This document shows, piece after piece, positions 1-12,700 of a DNA stretch of 64,000 nt (the stretch's first letter is position 1; each line of letters starts with the position of its first letter). The DNA comes from Nereocystis luetkeana (lineage: Eukaryota > Sar > Phaeophyceae > Laminariales > Laminariaceae). The DNA is taken from assembly GCA_031213475.1 (NCBI GenBank), contig JARUPZ010000015.1, positions 8,150,528 through 8,214,527 on the forward strand, in the 5' to 3' direction. Both the position numbers and the translations under genes were made by a program. The notes under the pieces were generated by a model, which was not told where the DNA came from, ran no database searches, and was given only the letters and a program-made list of their open reading frames with translations.

Positions 1-27
1 TACTCGGTGTCATGTATGGTCGTGGGG

Positions 28-140
28 GGGGGACTAATTTGTTGCTTGCCTCAGTCATTTGGCCATTGACCACGCATCCCTTTCGAGACGGAGCACCGTT
101 CCTACTCCTAATAGAGACACCTCCAACATTTGGGCTGACA
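28..140 (+). repeat. Repeat family G, copy 1 of 3
   Basis: Shared core: TTGACCACGCATCCC, CGAGACGGAGCACCGTTCCT and CACCTCCAACATTTGGGC. It starts directly after a run of G. Confidence 0.85.
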
Positions 141-1146
141 CATATCCCGTTTCTATTTGTGCATTTCACATTCTCCTGCTGTTAACATGTGAGTTCTTCT
201 CTCTTTTGCTCTGCCACACGGGTACACCTGTGCATTTACGTCCTCCTCCTCCCGGCTACTGGTACACTTCTTTCTTATTTCTGGCAGGTCCAGGTCTCCT
301 ACACGAAATCGCAGTTTCAGCATTTTCGCGAATTCCATCGGGCTATGCAAATTCGTTTTCATTCCTATATCTCCAAGTGGTCTCCAATTCCACCTTGTTT
401 TTCAACGCTAGCCTTTCCCTTCTTTCCATCCTCTACTCCTGCCTTGCACCTCCCAAACTTCCCGGCGGACATTCCCTCGTCTTGATTTCCCCTTACATCC
501 TTCCCTACTTTCTCAACTACGGCATCCCACCTTATTCCAGCTCTTATCAACTATGGCTGGCAACCTCTTCTTCGGGACGTTTTTTACCTTCATATCGCCA
601 TTTCCAACTTTCTCATGTCTATATTTGTCTCCAGAGAGGGTGTACTCCCAATTCTGCTCTGAATACTGTATTGCTAGCCGTACTCGAGCATCTTAAGATA
701 TATTTGGCTGCTGCCATCTGTACTCTTTCCAACTGTTTTACGAACTTCGCGTTCCCTTCTCATACCTCCCCTGCATACTCTAGTTTTGGTACTATCACAT
801 TCATCAGGATACATACCTCAATCCTAGTGCCAAGATGCGAGTCTGTTAGGATCGCATTCGTCTTGCCTGCGTGTGTTTTGCCCCTTCCCAATTTCTTTTG
901 CCAAGTTTGCAAACCCAAAGAGCAGTCTTCTTGAGCTCTCTACGCCAAAGGTGTGTTTACTGGATTTACATCGATGTTTCATCTTCTCCCCACTTCCAAC
1001 TGAAATTTACCGGGTTCGACTTATCTTCGTTATATACAAGTAGGTGGTATGGCCGTGTATCACACCCTCTAGAAAACAGGGCAACGCGTCTATGGAAACG
1101 TCCCGTTTTCGATCTGCCCAAAGCCGACGTTTTCGTTGTGCGCGTC

Positions 1147-1250
1147 CCCCTTAACCCGTTTTACAACCGCAGTCCTGTTTTGGGGACAAATTACCTAGAA
1201 TTTGAGTGGTTTGTCCCCAAAACGGGACTGCGGATCTAAAGGGGTTAAGG
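1147..1250. repeat. MITE H copy (near-palindrome)
   Basis: CCGCAGTCCTGTTTTGGGGA ... TCCCCAAAACGGGACTGCGG with flanking CCCCTTAACC / GGGGTTAAGG. The two halves are inverted copies around AATTTGAGTGG; about 100 bp. Confidence 0.9.
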
Positions 1251-1467
1251 CACGGTTTGGAAAAAATTAGCCGTGAAGTTCATCCCAGGGGGGGGTGCTA
1301 TCTTATCACCCATGGGTGATATGCGATAGCCCCTTTGAAAGGGCTTTATATAATGTTATCAAGCCTGTTGATCTTACCACACGTGCTACAAGGTAGCAAT
1401 CCCTCTGACGAGACCCTACACCAGGTATGCTGCAAAGAACTACCTATGTGTGTTTCTTCAAAATAAA

Positions 1468-1576
1468 TATTACGGGGGGCCATAGTCAATAGGACATAGG
1501 GTGCACCCAAAAACCTATATATGTACCTAATTTTACTAACAATATTTGGTCGTATTTACTATGGTCCCCCATAGTA
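1468..1576. repeat. MITE M copy
   Basis: TATTACGGGGGGCCATAG ... CTATGGTCCCCCATAGTA, internal AAAAACCTATATATG and ACTAACAATATTTGGTC. Confidence 0.88.
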
Positions 1577-1587
1577 GTTGTTTCTAC

Positions 1588-1705
1588 CCGTGTCCGTGCC
1601 GCTTCTTCAATCCTAGAGACACTACCTTAGGGTTAGGGCAGTAAGCAAGAGAATACAATGCAATCCCATGTCATCGTACTGGATACGACGGGGACGACAT
1701 ACACA
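1588..1705 (+). repeat. Repeat family F fragment
   Basis: TGTCCGTGCCG, CAATCCTAGAGA, AATACAATGCAATCCCATGT then CATCGTACTGGATACGAC, shared with 13185, 18560 and 48545. Confidence 0.75.
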
Positions 1706-2265
1706 TTCTAGCAATCCAGATGCGTCCAACAGGAGAGAAAAAAACGAAAGCAACGAAAGAAAAACCAAGTCCCAACGGGGTTCATCTTTTCTTGCCATAC
1801 TACACGGGTTTTGAGATAACATGTCTCCTGGGGCGATTTTGTCGGGGCCGAATTTCTCCAAAGCATGCCTTAAGCGGGGGGACACACCCGGAATTGCTGG
1901 CTTTGGAAAGAGCTCGTACGAGATACTTCCATCATAGACGCATCGCTCGGCATTTCCCCCCTTCCCCAACTGTCGAGGGTGTGTGTGTGTCATCATGCGT
2001 ATCCCGTCAGGGACTGGAGCCCAATACTCGCAAAATCGGACAAAAACGAAACAAAAGAAAAATATTATTAGGGATCGGGAACCGATATGATAATAATCTG
2101 CAGTTTGATGTTGTAGAGAGAATTAGGCGTTATGGTTCATATTATTTGGCTGGGTACGTATCAGTAGTACGTCTTAATAGTCGGTTCGACAGCAGCAGCA
2201 GGCACTGTTTGGTTGACCGCGCTTGTTGGAGTACTAGGTGGACACCGCACGGGACAGTGCTGGCT

Positions 2266-2358
2266 ACGGGGGACCATAGTAAATAGGACCAAATATTGTT
2301 AGTAAAAATAGTTTAAGCGTATGTTTTTTTTGTGTACCGTAGGTCCTATGTACTATCG
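2266..2358. repeat. MITE M, diverged copy
   Basis: TACGGGGGACCATAGTAAAT then AGGACCAAATATTGTTAG; the far arm is reduced to TAGGTCCTATGTACTA. Confidence 0.8.
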
Positions 2359-2565
2359 TTTCCCGTAACAGTAGAACACGCGAACGGACAGGGCCCGTGG
2401 CTTGCACCTCGACAGCGGTCGCTCGCTGCGCCAGGCATTTACGAATTCTGGATCAGGCATTTCGTGAATTCTAATTCAACATCGGGAGCGGAGCGGAGGT
2501 GGAGCGCTTCATACGCGGGCACAAGCAGCGAGCACAATGGTTATTAACTGCAAGGGCGCACGCAC

Positions 2566-2608
2566 CTGGGCAGCCTCATCCTCATCAATGCTGAACCGCA
2601 CCCCGCCC

Positions 2609-2644
<36 letters not shown>

Positions 2645-2754
2645 GTCTCCTTCTTTTTCCTCACGGAACTCCCTCCTGCCGCATCAACGCCCCCCGTCGA
2701 CTCCCCTCTCGCGCGCGCCTCCGCACGCTCACGAAGAATTACCGCCCTCCGCTC
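2566..2754 (-). CDS. Phosphatase-C2 gene exon 12 (poly-Ala)
   Basis: Acceptor GGCCGTGACAG, donor CAG/GTGCGT. It encodes ERRAVILRERAEARARG, then a run of 12 Ala from a GCT microsatellite, then VRFSIDEDEAAQ. The donor implies at least one more exon further left, not found. Confidence 0.6.
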
Positions 2755-3469
2755 CTGTCACGGCCGGGGGGGGGGGGGTGGGAGGGGGGGGCAAAGGGAG
2801 AGAGGAGGTCATGGCGTGAGCAGACGAACGAACGGAAGAGCACATTTCTTGCTCGTGGGGAACCAAAGAAGCTATCACAGGAGGGGGGGGGAGACCGCGG
2901 TTTAGACGCCTTCACCGACGGACCCCACACTGAACCCAGTATTAAGCATCCAAGGAAACGGCGGCTTTGACCCTTGGCCGACCGCCCCCTACACTAAAAG
3001 CAGTAACAAGGTAAGGCCAACCAAAGAGGCCCCTTTGACTCGCCGAAAAGTGCCCGGGCGAGCTCTGCTTCCGAGAAAGGCGATCCCTGCCGGAGAGCGA
3101 AGGTGCCAGGAGACTGCAGTTTGACCCCCTGGACTGACCGCCCCCATATACATGTACAACTCTGGCCCCAATCAGAAGGACCGTTCCGAGTAAATATTCA
3201 CATAGCTAGACGCGAGTACGAGGAAAGAGAGGGCTGCAGTCTGCTCTGCTTGCGATAAAAAGGCACGCACGAAGCGCAGGGGGGAGGGGGGGGGGGGGTG
3301 AGTCTGCTATGTGACCCCGGATCTGAGTATCTGAGTGACGCCTATAGGATGGCGAGTAGATAATACATGAGAAGGGAAAAACAAACAAACGAACGAACAC
3401 GAACAAACGAACGAACGAACAAACAAACAAACAAACAAACAAACAAACAAAACAAAACAAAACAACACA

Positions 3470-3500
<31 letters not shown>

Positions 3501-3564
3501 AGCATGTGTGTCGAGGCAGAGAGGGAGAGACCTTCGTGTCACACTTTTCATTTTCCGTTTACTA

Positions 3565-3619
<55 letters not shown>

Positions 3620-3643
3620 CACTACTACTACTACTACTATTAA

Positions 3644-3681
<38 letters not shown>

Positions 3682-3696
3682 TTTCTACTACTACTA

Positions 3697-3733
<37 letters not shown>

Positions 3734-6700
3734 AACACAAACATACCTACCTACACGATGCGCATGTGCAAGTAATAGCTGTACGTATTTGACAGGAGTA
3801 AGCAGCCGCAACATCAAGACGGTGGTCGGCGCACGCACTCGTCCTCGTAGCGCAGCTCCGAGGCCTCACCTTTCTCGCCGATATCTCCCCCCAGAACCTG
3901 GCGTCCCGATGCAACATGGAGTCGAACGCTTCCCCTGCCGCCGCGTCAACGACGAGACCTCCTTCCCCTGTTGCACCATGTACCGGCAAGCCACACAAGG
4001 CCCGTGTTGCAAGGGGAGGCACGAAACAATCGGAACAAGAAAATAGCAACACCTACGACAGATCAGATAGATAGACCATCATATACTCTGCTGTAGTTAA
4101 TCTTTTTCGGGGGGGCGGGGGTGGGGCATAGCAATCAGGACCCATCATACGCACAAAAATTTATATATCCCAGTATTTTTAGTGAGCATCTTTGGTCCTG
4201 ATTACTGTATCCCTATATTTTTACTACCTGGTATTAATAAGCACATTGGGTCCTGATTGCCACGTCCCCCCGTGCCAATACAGCAGCAGTTCCTTCCTCG
4301 ACCCATCGCACGCACAAATATATACTTCGTATATATAATATACTTCGTTTTCCAGTATCTGTAGTGAGCATGTATGGTACTGACTACTATGAATATGTTC
4401 CTCTGTAACAAAAAGTTCCTTCCAACCAAAGAAACACGAGCTAAATCATATAAGATCGAGAACACATAGCTCCCTCTACGTTGAGAGGTCTATATAATGA
4501 AATACGTTATTTTTTTATTGGCATCTGGTTGGCCGACCACCACGAGGCCGACTTCCCCTGCTTAAACCAAAACACAAAACAACAGCAACAACAACCCAGG
4601 AAGCATGTCCTAGATCATGCAGGTTGTACGGCTTGCAGCCGGAAACATGAGCTAGATCATACAGACAGACAATGCAGTGTATGCAGATCACACAAACAGA
4701 TAATGCAGATCATACACATATTACAGATATTACAGATCATACTTATCATACAGATGATACAAATCATACAGATCATGCAGATCATACAGATATTACAGAT
4801 CATACGTATCATACAGATTATACAAATCATACAGATTACACACATATGGGGGAAACGGTACGTAGAGATCATACCTGGTACAGACATTCTACGAGTATAG
4901 ATCGCGAATCGTGAGTTGACAATTGACGATCCGTCCGGGCGTTGAACAAATACCAGGTAAGCAATATCAACAACGTATATACGTGGTACAACATAAAATA
5001 CACCTACAGTAGGGATGCATCACAACATAACCTACACGCGCGTCAGCCATAGTACTCTTGTCCCTTTTGGGTTGAATATTAACATGAAAACGGATACAAT
5101 AATGCGGGACAGAGTGACCTGCGCAAAACTGAGGTGTTTTTTTAGTACGTTCCTATATACTCGTACGTAGCGTAAGTCACCGAACAGATACCACTACAAC
5201 AAAAGTTCTGCAAAAACACGAAAAAAAAAAAACACACACACACACACAAAAACAGAACAGGACACAAAACAAAACGAAAACTACAACCAAGCAAAACACA
5301 AACAAAAAGAAGGCAGGCTTAACAAGACACAAGAAGACACAGAAAGTACGCACACACGGAACACAACACACACACCAGACACAGTCCCAAACTCGTAAGT
5401 GCAAACTCCCGTCCTGGTTTTGTCTGGTGAGTGCGTTTTTTCGTGTACTTCATTTGTCTTTTTATGTTGACCATTTATTAACAATAGTTTATTTTATTTG
5501 TGTATGACTTCGATTAGGGGAAATCTCAGGTTATACAAGTTTGGGACTGCGTTTCTTTTGCGTGTCTCGTGTTTAGTGTGCGCATTTTTTTTGGGGGGGG
5601 GATTGTTGTGGATTTTTGCGGTGTTTTTTCCTTGCGTTTTGCTTGTGCACGGTCTCGTTGTTTCGCAGCGTGTTTTTTTTAACAAACAGACAAACAAATA
5701 AACAAACAAAACAAACAAACAAACAAACAAACACACGAACACACAAACAAACGCCAAAACAAACAAACATACAAATAAACAAATAAACAAACAAACGGAC
5801 AAACATACAAACATGCAAATAAACAAACAAACGAACAAACAAACAAACAAACAGACGAACATACAAACATACAAACATACAAAGAGACAAACATACAAAC
5901 AAACAAACAACACGCAAGACGAAAAAAAAACCCCGAAAAACCACCCATCCGGTACACATCACTTGAGCAAACAGGTCATTGCCCGGCGCACACCAAACAC
6001 GCCACGACAAACAGGAGACCGGTCGGTGCGACCGCCTTAAGGCCCCCTTTTAGGACCGCAGTCCCGTTCTGGGTACAAAACCACTCAAATTCCAAGTACT
6101 TTGTCCCCAAAACGGGACCGCGGTACTAAAGCGGCCCCTTTTCAGCTTCAACCCCTCGTTCCGGCTCTTTCCAATCTTAAACCCCCTTCGGCCTCAAGCA
6201 CCCCCTCAATAACCCTGTTAGCACCGCAGTCCCGTTTGGTGGACAAAGTACTTAGAATTTGACTGGTTTGTACCCAAAACGGGACTGCCGTCCAAAGAGG
6301 GGTAGGGACTGCCCTCACGCCCGCTGTCGACAAAAAAACGGCACCGCTCTGTTCGTAAATATAAGGAACGTTTAGACGTCAATAAGAAGACCAAGCGGTC
6401 CTTATATTAACGTCCAACTTCGGTTTGTTGCACAACTGCAGCGCTAGCAAGGTCTTCACGCCCTCATTTTTTTTAGGCACGAGGGTGGTCAGCCCAGACA
6501 CAGCAAAAAAAAAAACGCGATCTCCTGCAACACACAGCATCTTCCTTGACAGCCAGTTTCGGCAGAAATAAGCTCCTTGAAAAAAAATGTTCGAATGGTT
6601 GACGCACACCAACATCACGCTCACGTCTCGCGGCAGCACTGTTCTCCGAGTCCTTTCGCCCCCCACTCCCCTCCCCCTCCCCCCCTCCCCCTTCCCCTCC

Positions 6701-9700
6701 CGCCCCCACCCCCGCTCCCGCACCCCCCTCGCCCTCTCCCCTTCCCCCCTCCCCAGGGTTTCCACCGGCCCCGTCCGCAGTCCCACCACTCTCTGAAGTC
6801 GTATCGGTGGTGGTGGTGGTGGTGGTGGCAGTTTCAAGGTTTTCGGAGGGTTCGCTGTTGGAGGAGGCGGTGGCGGGGGGGGGGGCGCCCTCGACCGGGG
6901 CGAAAATTAAATCCAGGAAGAAGTCCTGTACCAAAATAGACAGAGCGAGGTATGTAACGGTTTTGTAGTTTTTTAGAGAGAGAGGAAGAAACAAACAAAA
7001 ATGTTGGCAAATATTTAAGGGAACATGGAGAAGAGCGAAGAAAACAAACATAACAAAAACGGGGGGAGGGAAGAGGAAGGGTGAGGAAAGAGGTGGAAGT
7101 GGCGGGGGGGGGGGGGCTGATTTGTAGGAGCAGTGTTACTCCAGACTACAGTAATAAGGCCGACGTTACGCACGTATCACGGACCTTTCCAAGCTGACCA
7201 TCTACAGATTGGATCCAACCCGCCGCTGACTTGCATTAAATCAAGGGACCCACCCAAACCGGGGCGGAGGGGCGGGGGGCGGGGGTCGCTCATCTGGCTC
7301 AAGTTTTCATGCCATCTTTAAAAAAAAAAAAAAAAAATCGGTGAGAAGTAAACGTGTGCAAGCTCCTCATACAAAAAAAAGGCGCGGCTTATACATGTTC
7401 ATGGGTGCGGCTTATGTATACTTGTCCATGTATGCGGCTTGTATATATACTTGTTCGTGTATGCGGCGTATATATACTTGTTGATGTCACGCATGCGGCT
7501 GTCGACACTCGCCTGGTGGAATCGGTCGTCCGCGCATGCCCCGTCGAGCTGCTGCTTCGTTAGCCGCAAAACACCGCAGGGCACATAGCCCGTGTGAAAC
7601 GCCGCCCGAAACATGGAAACCCTTCGCCCATCGGGGCTGAGGTGCCGGCAGCGCACCTGCGGAAGCCAGGAGGGGCGGGAGGGGGAGGCCAGGGGGGGGG
7701 GGGGGGGGGGGGGGCTTACTCATATGTTGCTTGCCTTGGTCATGTCACCATTGACCGCGCATCCCTCTCGAGACGGAGCACCGTTGTAACTCCTAAGAGG
7801 GACACCTCCAACATTTGGGCACATTACAGACGCGAGGAGGGGGGATGGGGACGGGAGGTGTTGCGCAATTATCCTACCTGATCGCAACGGGGTTTCCGCA
7901 CTCGTAACGACTCTGGGTGTCTGTGAATATAAGGAACGCTCTGTATTCATATTAATGTTTACACGTATCTTATATTTTCGTCCAGAGCCGTACGTAGTTC
8001 AGGGTAACTTGCGCCATTTCGGGGGGCATAGAAGTACATGCCTGGTAGCAAATAATACATACCAGGTACAAGGTACCTGGGACCACTCTGTTCCGAAATA
8101 TAATCACCGTTCGGTTTAACAATTAGTGTAAAACCGGTGCTCATATAATGAGATAGAGTGGTAGTAATTAGAACCCAGGATGGGACAGAGTGATAGTGAA
8201 TATGTTTATAGACGATATTTTGGGTACAATTACTATTATATCTTCACGCGTAAAAAGCAACAGCAACAACAATAACGGCATCAATCAATCAAGCAGATCC
8301 CCCGGCATCAATCAAATCAACAGCGGCCTCAATCAACAGCAACAACAGCGGCATCAATCAAGGAAGCAACTGACTTACGAGCAGATCCCCTTGCAGCACG
8401 CAGTCGACGGGGAAGGAGATGCTGTCGTCGCTCGTGTACGCCCACGAGAGGTCCCGTCCAGCAGTTCCAAAGGTCGTAGGTGGCGACGTCACCTCCTTTC
8501 CGTCTCCCCCCCCCTCCTCCCCCGTCGTGGTAGCGTTAGCCAGCCCTTCCGTAGGCCTGGGGTGGCATTATGGGTGAGGGGGGCGGGGGCCGGAGGAGAA
8601 GGGGAGGGTGGAGTATCGTAAGTCACAACTCACAACGCCTCCGCCACACCTTGTTCCCCGTCGATTCTTTGCGTTTGCGTATCCTAGGACGGGCCAGAAA
8701 GAGGGCAGCTGTAACAAGTTACGAGGTGCCCCCCTGCCCCCCCCCCCCCCCCCGTCTTCCCTCTCCTCCCTGACCCCCCCCCCCCCATATCCCCTCCCGC
8801 CTCCCCCTCCCACTGACCTATACGTTGCCGTGAAGATGAGCAAGCCCCCCTTAAAAACCTGGATGTACGGGCAGCACCCCAAAGCCCCATCCTCCCCCTC
8901 ACCCCCCGCAGCCACCGCCTCCTCCACAGCCGCGGCCGCAGCCCCCTTCCCCGGCCCAATAACGCCTCCACCCTTCGTCCCGAAAGTGGGGATGGTGTTC
9001 ATAATCACGCGCCGGAGGAGAAGCGGCTCCGAGCGCGGCCTGGGTTTTCGGGTAAGGAAGGGGAGTTCACTGTTTATCGGGAGGAAGAGGCGCTACCAAT
9101 AGCTCCTCATTTCTGTGGTTTCGGGTAAAGAAGAGGCACCACTCAAAGCTCTTCATAAGTGGTCGCAATACCAACACCCGAGTCCAAGAAGGGTAAATGC
9201 GCACGAAACGCCCACAAACATATAGAAAACCTCACCCAGCCTCATACTATCGCTACTACTTTGCGCTCGTACTACTACAATAGATGACAGACAAGAACGC
9301 TCTTACTCGTGTTCTTGGGGGTGCAATACCTGAGTCTGAAAAAATGGCAAAATACGACCCAAACGCCTACCAAGTACATAAAGGAAACCCCAGACCCTCC
9401 TCCTCACCTCACGCCTTCCATGACGCTTGCAAAGTACGACAGGTACCGCCGCTGGCTGGGGATCGTGAGACGCTCCATGGCGATACCCTTGCAGGAGGCC
9501 ACGTGCTGCACCGCCTCCGTAGGCGTGGAAACCTCGCCTGACAGGGCCCAGCAGACGAAACGTTGTCAACGAGAGGGGAAACAGTACACACGTCGGACAT
9601 GACCAATCCCCACTCGACCCTTTTAGTGCAAACTGCTCTCCCGTTTTGACGACAAACCACTCGCACGCACTATGAGTGGTTTGTCTCCCGCACCACGGGA

Positions 9701-12700
9701 CTGCAGTGTGCCTTCTGAAAGGGACAGTGATCTAGATCTTTGAGGGGGGAAGATATAGCTATTCCTGATATGTATGATCTGTATATTCTAGCTCGTGTTA
9801 ACGGGTGGGAGCCGTATAACCTGCATGATCTACGGTAGTAGCACGTGTTTCCTGGTGTGGATCTGCCCTATAAGGTAAATCCTGCACAACCTTTCATAAC
9901 GGCAGGTGAAGAACTGCTAGATGATATGTGTAGATAGATAGATCATGATCTGTCGGTTCGAGGTGTGACACATTTTTTGACGAGAGGGGAAACATTGTCG
10001 ACGTGAGGGATTTTTTTTTACTAAAACATTAGACCAACAGTAGCACCCTTAATCTGTGAACGCCTTATTATCCCCCATACTCGTATATCAAAATAAAATC
10101 AACACCACCACCACCACCACCGCTATTAATGCCACAAATTACCACCGCCACCACCACCAACACCAACACCAAGACAACAACCACCGCCACGACAACAACC
10201 ATCACCACGACAACAACAACCACCACGACAACAACAACCACCACGACAACAACAACCACCCTCGTCTCTGCACCCCTTACTCTCTTTATCTCACCGACCC
10301 AAGCCAGGTAGCACGCCAGCACCGTGCTCGTCCTGCCGCGACCGGTGAGACAGTGCACCGCGGCGACGTTCTTAGGGTCGGCCACCAACCAGCTTTCGAT
10401 GGAGGTGCACATCTTGAAGAGCATGCCCAGGGGGGGCGCCGGGTGTCCCGGGAACCGAAACTCCAGAACCTTTCCCGGAAAAAAAGAAGAAGAAATACAA
10501 CAATAAAACATAAGACAACGTACAAGGGGGTGAGGGGAGGGGAGGGGAGGGGAGGCGAGGTGGGGGTCGGGAGGGTACTCGATAGGAGAGATGTACCCGA
10601 CCTCATGCATGACCGTAGTCGTAAGACCATAGACCCTCGCATACCTAGAATGCCGGGACGGAAGGGGGGGGGTACTCATGCCATGCATGGCCGTAGCCAT
10701 GTGACCATGAACCTTTATTTACTGCCATGCGTGGCCGTAGTCGTGTGACCGTCATGCCTGGCCGTAGTCATATGTTCGTCTTGCGTGGCTGCCGTCGTAT
10801 GACCATAGACCCTCGCATCCCTACAGTGCCGGGTCGGAGAACGTCGGGCTTTCACCGACCAGGCAGGCATTGTTTGCTTACATCAAGCGCGCAGCGCCGT
10901 GAGGTGTTCGGCGAGACGCATGAAGGGTGAGCTGCATCCTGCTAAGAACCGCTTGTGAGGCGGACTTGCATATGGATGACAGCTTCAATGAGTTGATTTA
11001 TTTTCCGGTGTAGTCACTCCCAGAGACAGCAATGGGAGTACTATCGCGTATGCATGACAGCGTCGAATTACTTCATTGATTTTTGGGGTGTAGGTTCGTT
11101 TTTCCATGCCGCATTTTCGGGAACTTTCCACATTTAAGGTGCCGTGCCGCACGCGGTACCCACAGTACGGCATGGTATATACTGTGTACGGTATGGTACG
11201 GTACGGCACCGTACCGTACAGCGCGATATGGTACGGTCCGGTACAGCACGGTACGGTCCGGTACAGCACGGTCCGGCACAGCACGGTACGGTAAGGTACA
11301 GCACGGTACGGTACAGCACCGCACGGCACAACACGGTACGGCAAATTACGGGAAGGTACCCCAAGGCACCGCACGGTACCGCACGGTACGGAACAGAACG
11401 GAACGGTGCGGTACGGTACGGTACTACTGCAAAGGCAAGGTGCGGTGCGTCAAAGGTACCGTACCGCACGTGACACATACGTGCCCACAACAACTCACCT
11501 GCTCCTCGAAGAGAGAATAATCATACCCTTCCTCGGACACGTTCCACACCATGTAGTGCCCCGCGTGCCGGCTCCTCAGCAGCGACGCGACCAGATCGAT
11601 GTCGTTTCCAGCCTTCACCTTGGGTTTTTCAACCTTCCCCCGCGCGGTTGCGACGGTCCCGCCATCTGCCTGCGCTGCCGCCCCGCCAACCCCTGTCCCC
11701 GCTCCAGTTGCCGGCGATGTCGGTAGCTGTGGTGGTGGCCTCTTATCAACAGGAAACCCCATGGCGATAACGCGGTCGTTAACGTACACGAGGTCAAGGG
11801 AGGCCAGCTCTGCGGCGGTCGGGGGGGATGACCAGGGGTCTCGGCCAAGGTTCTGCATTTTGTAAAAGTGCAAGGTACAAGCGTCATAGGGGCAGGGGCA
11901 GGAGGGGAGGGGGGGGGAGGGGACGGTGGCTAACGTTCCAAAGTTTTTTCCATTTGATTGTTTCGGATAGGTTCGGCAAGGGAGCGTCCTACGACAGACA
12001 ACAAGCCGATATTTCAGCGTTCCGCGGTTCGTCGCGAGGAATCTCAAAGTAACAGAGGGGCAGAGCGACGGTTAACAAACGCACGCAGGCCGGAAGGGTA
12101 CATGGGTCGCAAAGTGGGAGGGGGGGGGGGGTGTACTCGATAGGAGAGATGTACTCGATCTCATGCATGGCCGTAGTCGTATGACCATAGTCCCTCGCAT
12201 CCCTACAATGCCGGGACGGAGCATGTCGGGTTTTCACCGACCAGGCAGACATTGCTTGCACCAAGCGCGAAGCGCCGTGAGGTGTCTGGTGAGTCGCATG
12301 ATGGGTGACCTGCATCCTACTAAGAACCGCTTTGGGGGCGGACTTGCGTATGGACGACAGCTTCAATGAGTTGATTTAATTTCCGGTGTAGGCTTTTCCA
12401 GAGACAGCAATGGGAGTACTATGTAACTGCCTCTTGGGTGCCTTACCTTGAACACTACGTGATACGACCATTCCCAATTGTGCGAAGTAAAGGTTTTTTA
12501 CCTGACACAAAGTATCTAACTCGACAACCGGATGTGGGCGACCGCCAAAAAAAAAAAAGAAAAAAAAGCGGTACCCTGGTTGTCTAGCTCACGTAGTGAG
12601 CGGCATGTTTTACAGTGTCGTTGCCAACCGACGTCAACCCATCCTAAATAAAATAGAGGGGGGGTAGAGGGGGGGGCAGGTGGCGAGCGATAAAACAAAC

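Larger units (their letters stand above)
1..2565. other. No confident gene; repeat-bearing left edge
   Basis: Probably 3' intronic or UTR sequence of the minus-strand phosphatase gene. It holds a copy of the GAGACGGAGCACC repeat (28-140), a 95-bp near-palindrome, two GGGGGACC MITEs and a fragment of the GTCCGTGCCG family. The 291-codon frame from 59 starts in a repeat and has no recognisable motif. Confidence 0.6.

Noticed and set aside
59..934. 291-codon open frame at the left edge
   Set aside because: It starts inside repeat family G, has no recognisable motif, and its composition looks like translated low-complexity DNA.
1622..1996. 124-codon minus-strand frame near the phosphatase 3' side
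   Set aside because: It overlaps a family F fragment and shows no J-domain or other motif expected downstream of the C2 domain.
3342..3838. Long Ser, Thr, Leu and Val homopolymer frames on both strands
   Set aside because: They are translations of the CTA trinucleotide and CAAA tracts.
4680..4860. CRISPR-like spacing of short repeats
   Set aside because: The units are contiguous minisatellite repeats without spacers, in a eukaryotic intronic setting.
5494..6010. Cys/Val/Phe-rich minus-strand frames resembling membrane proteins
   Set aside because: Produced by the AAAC tetranucleotide array.
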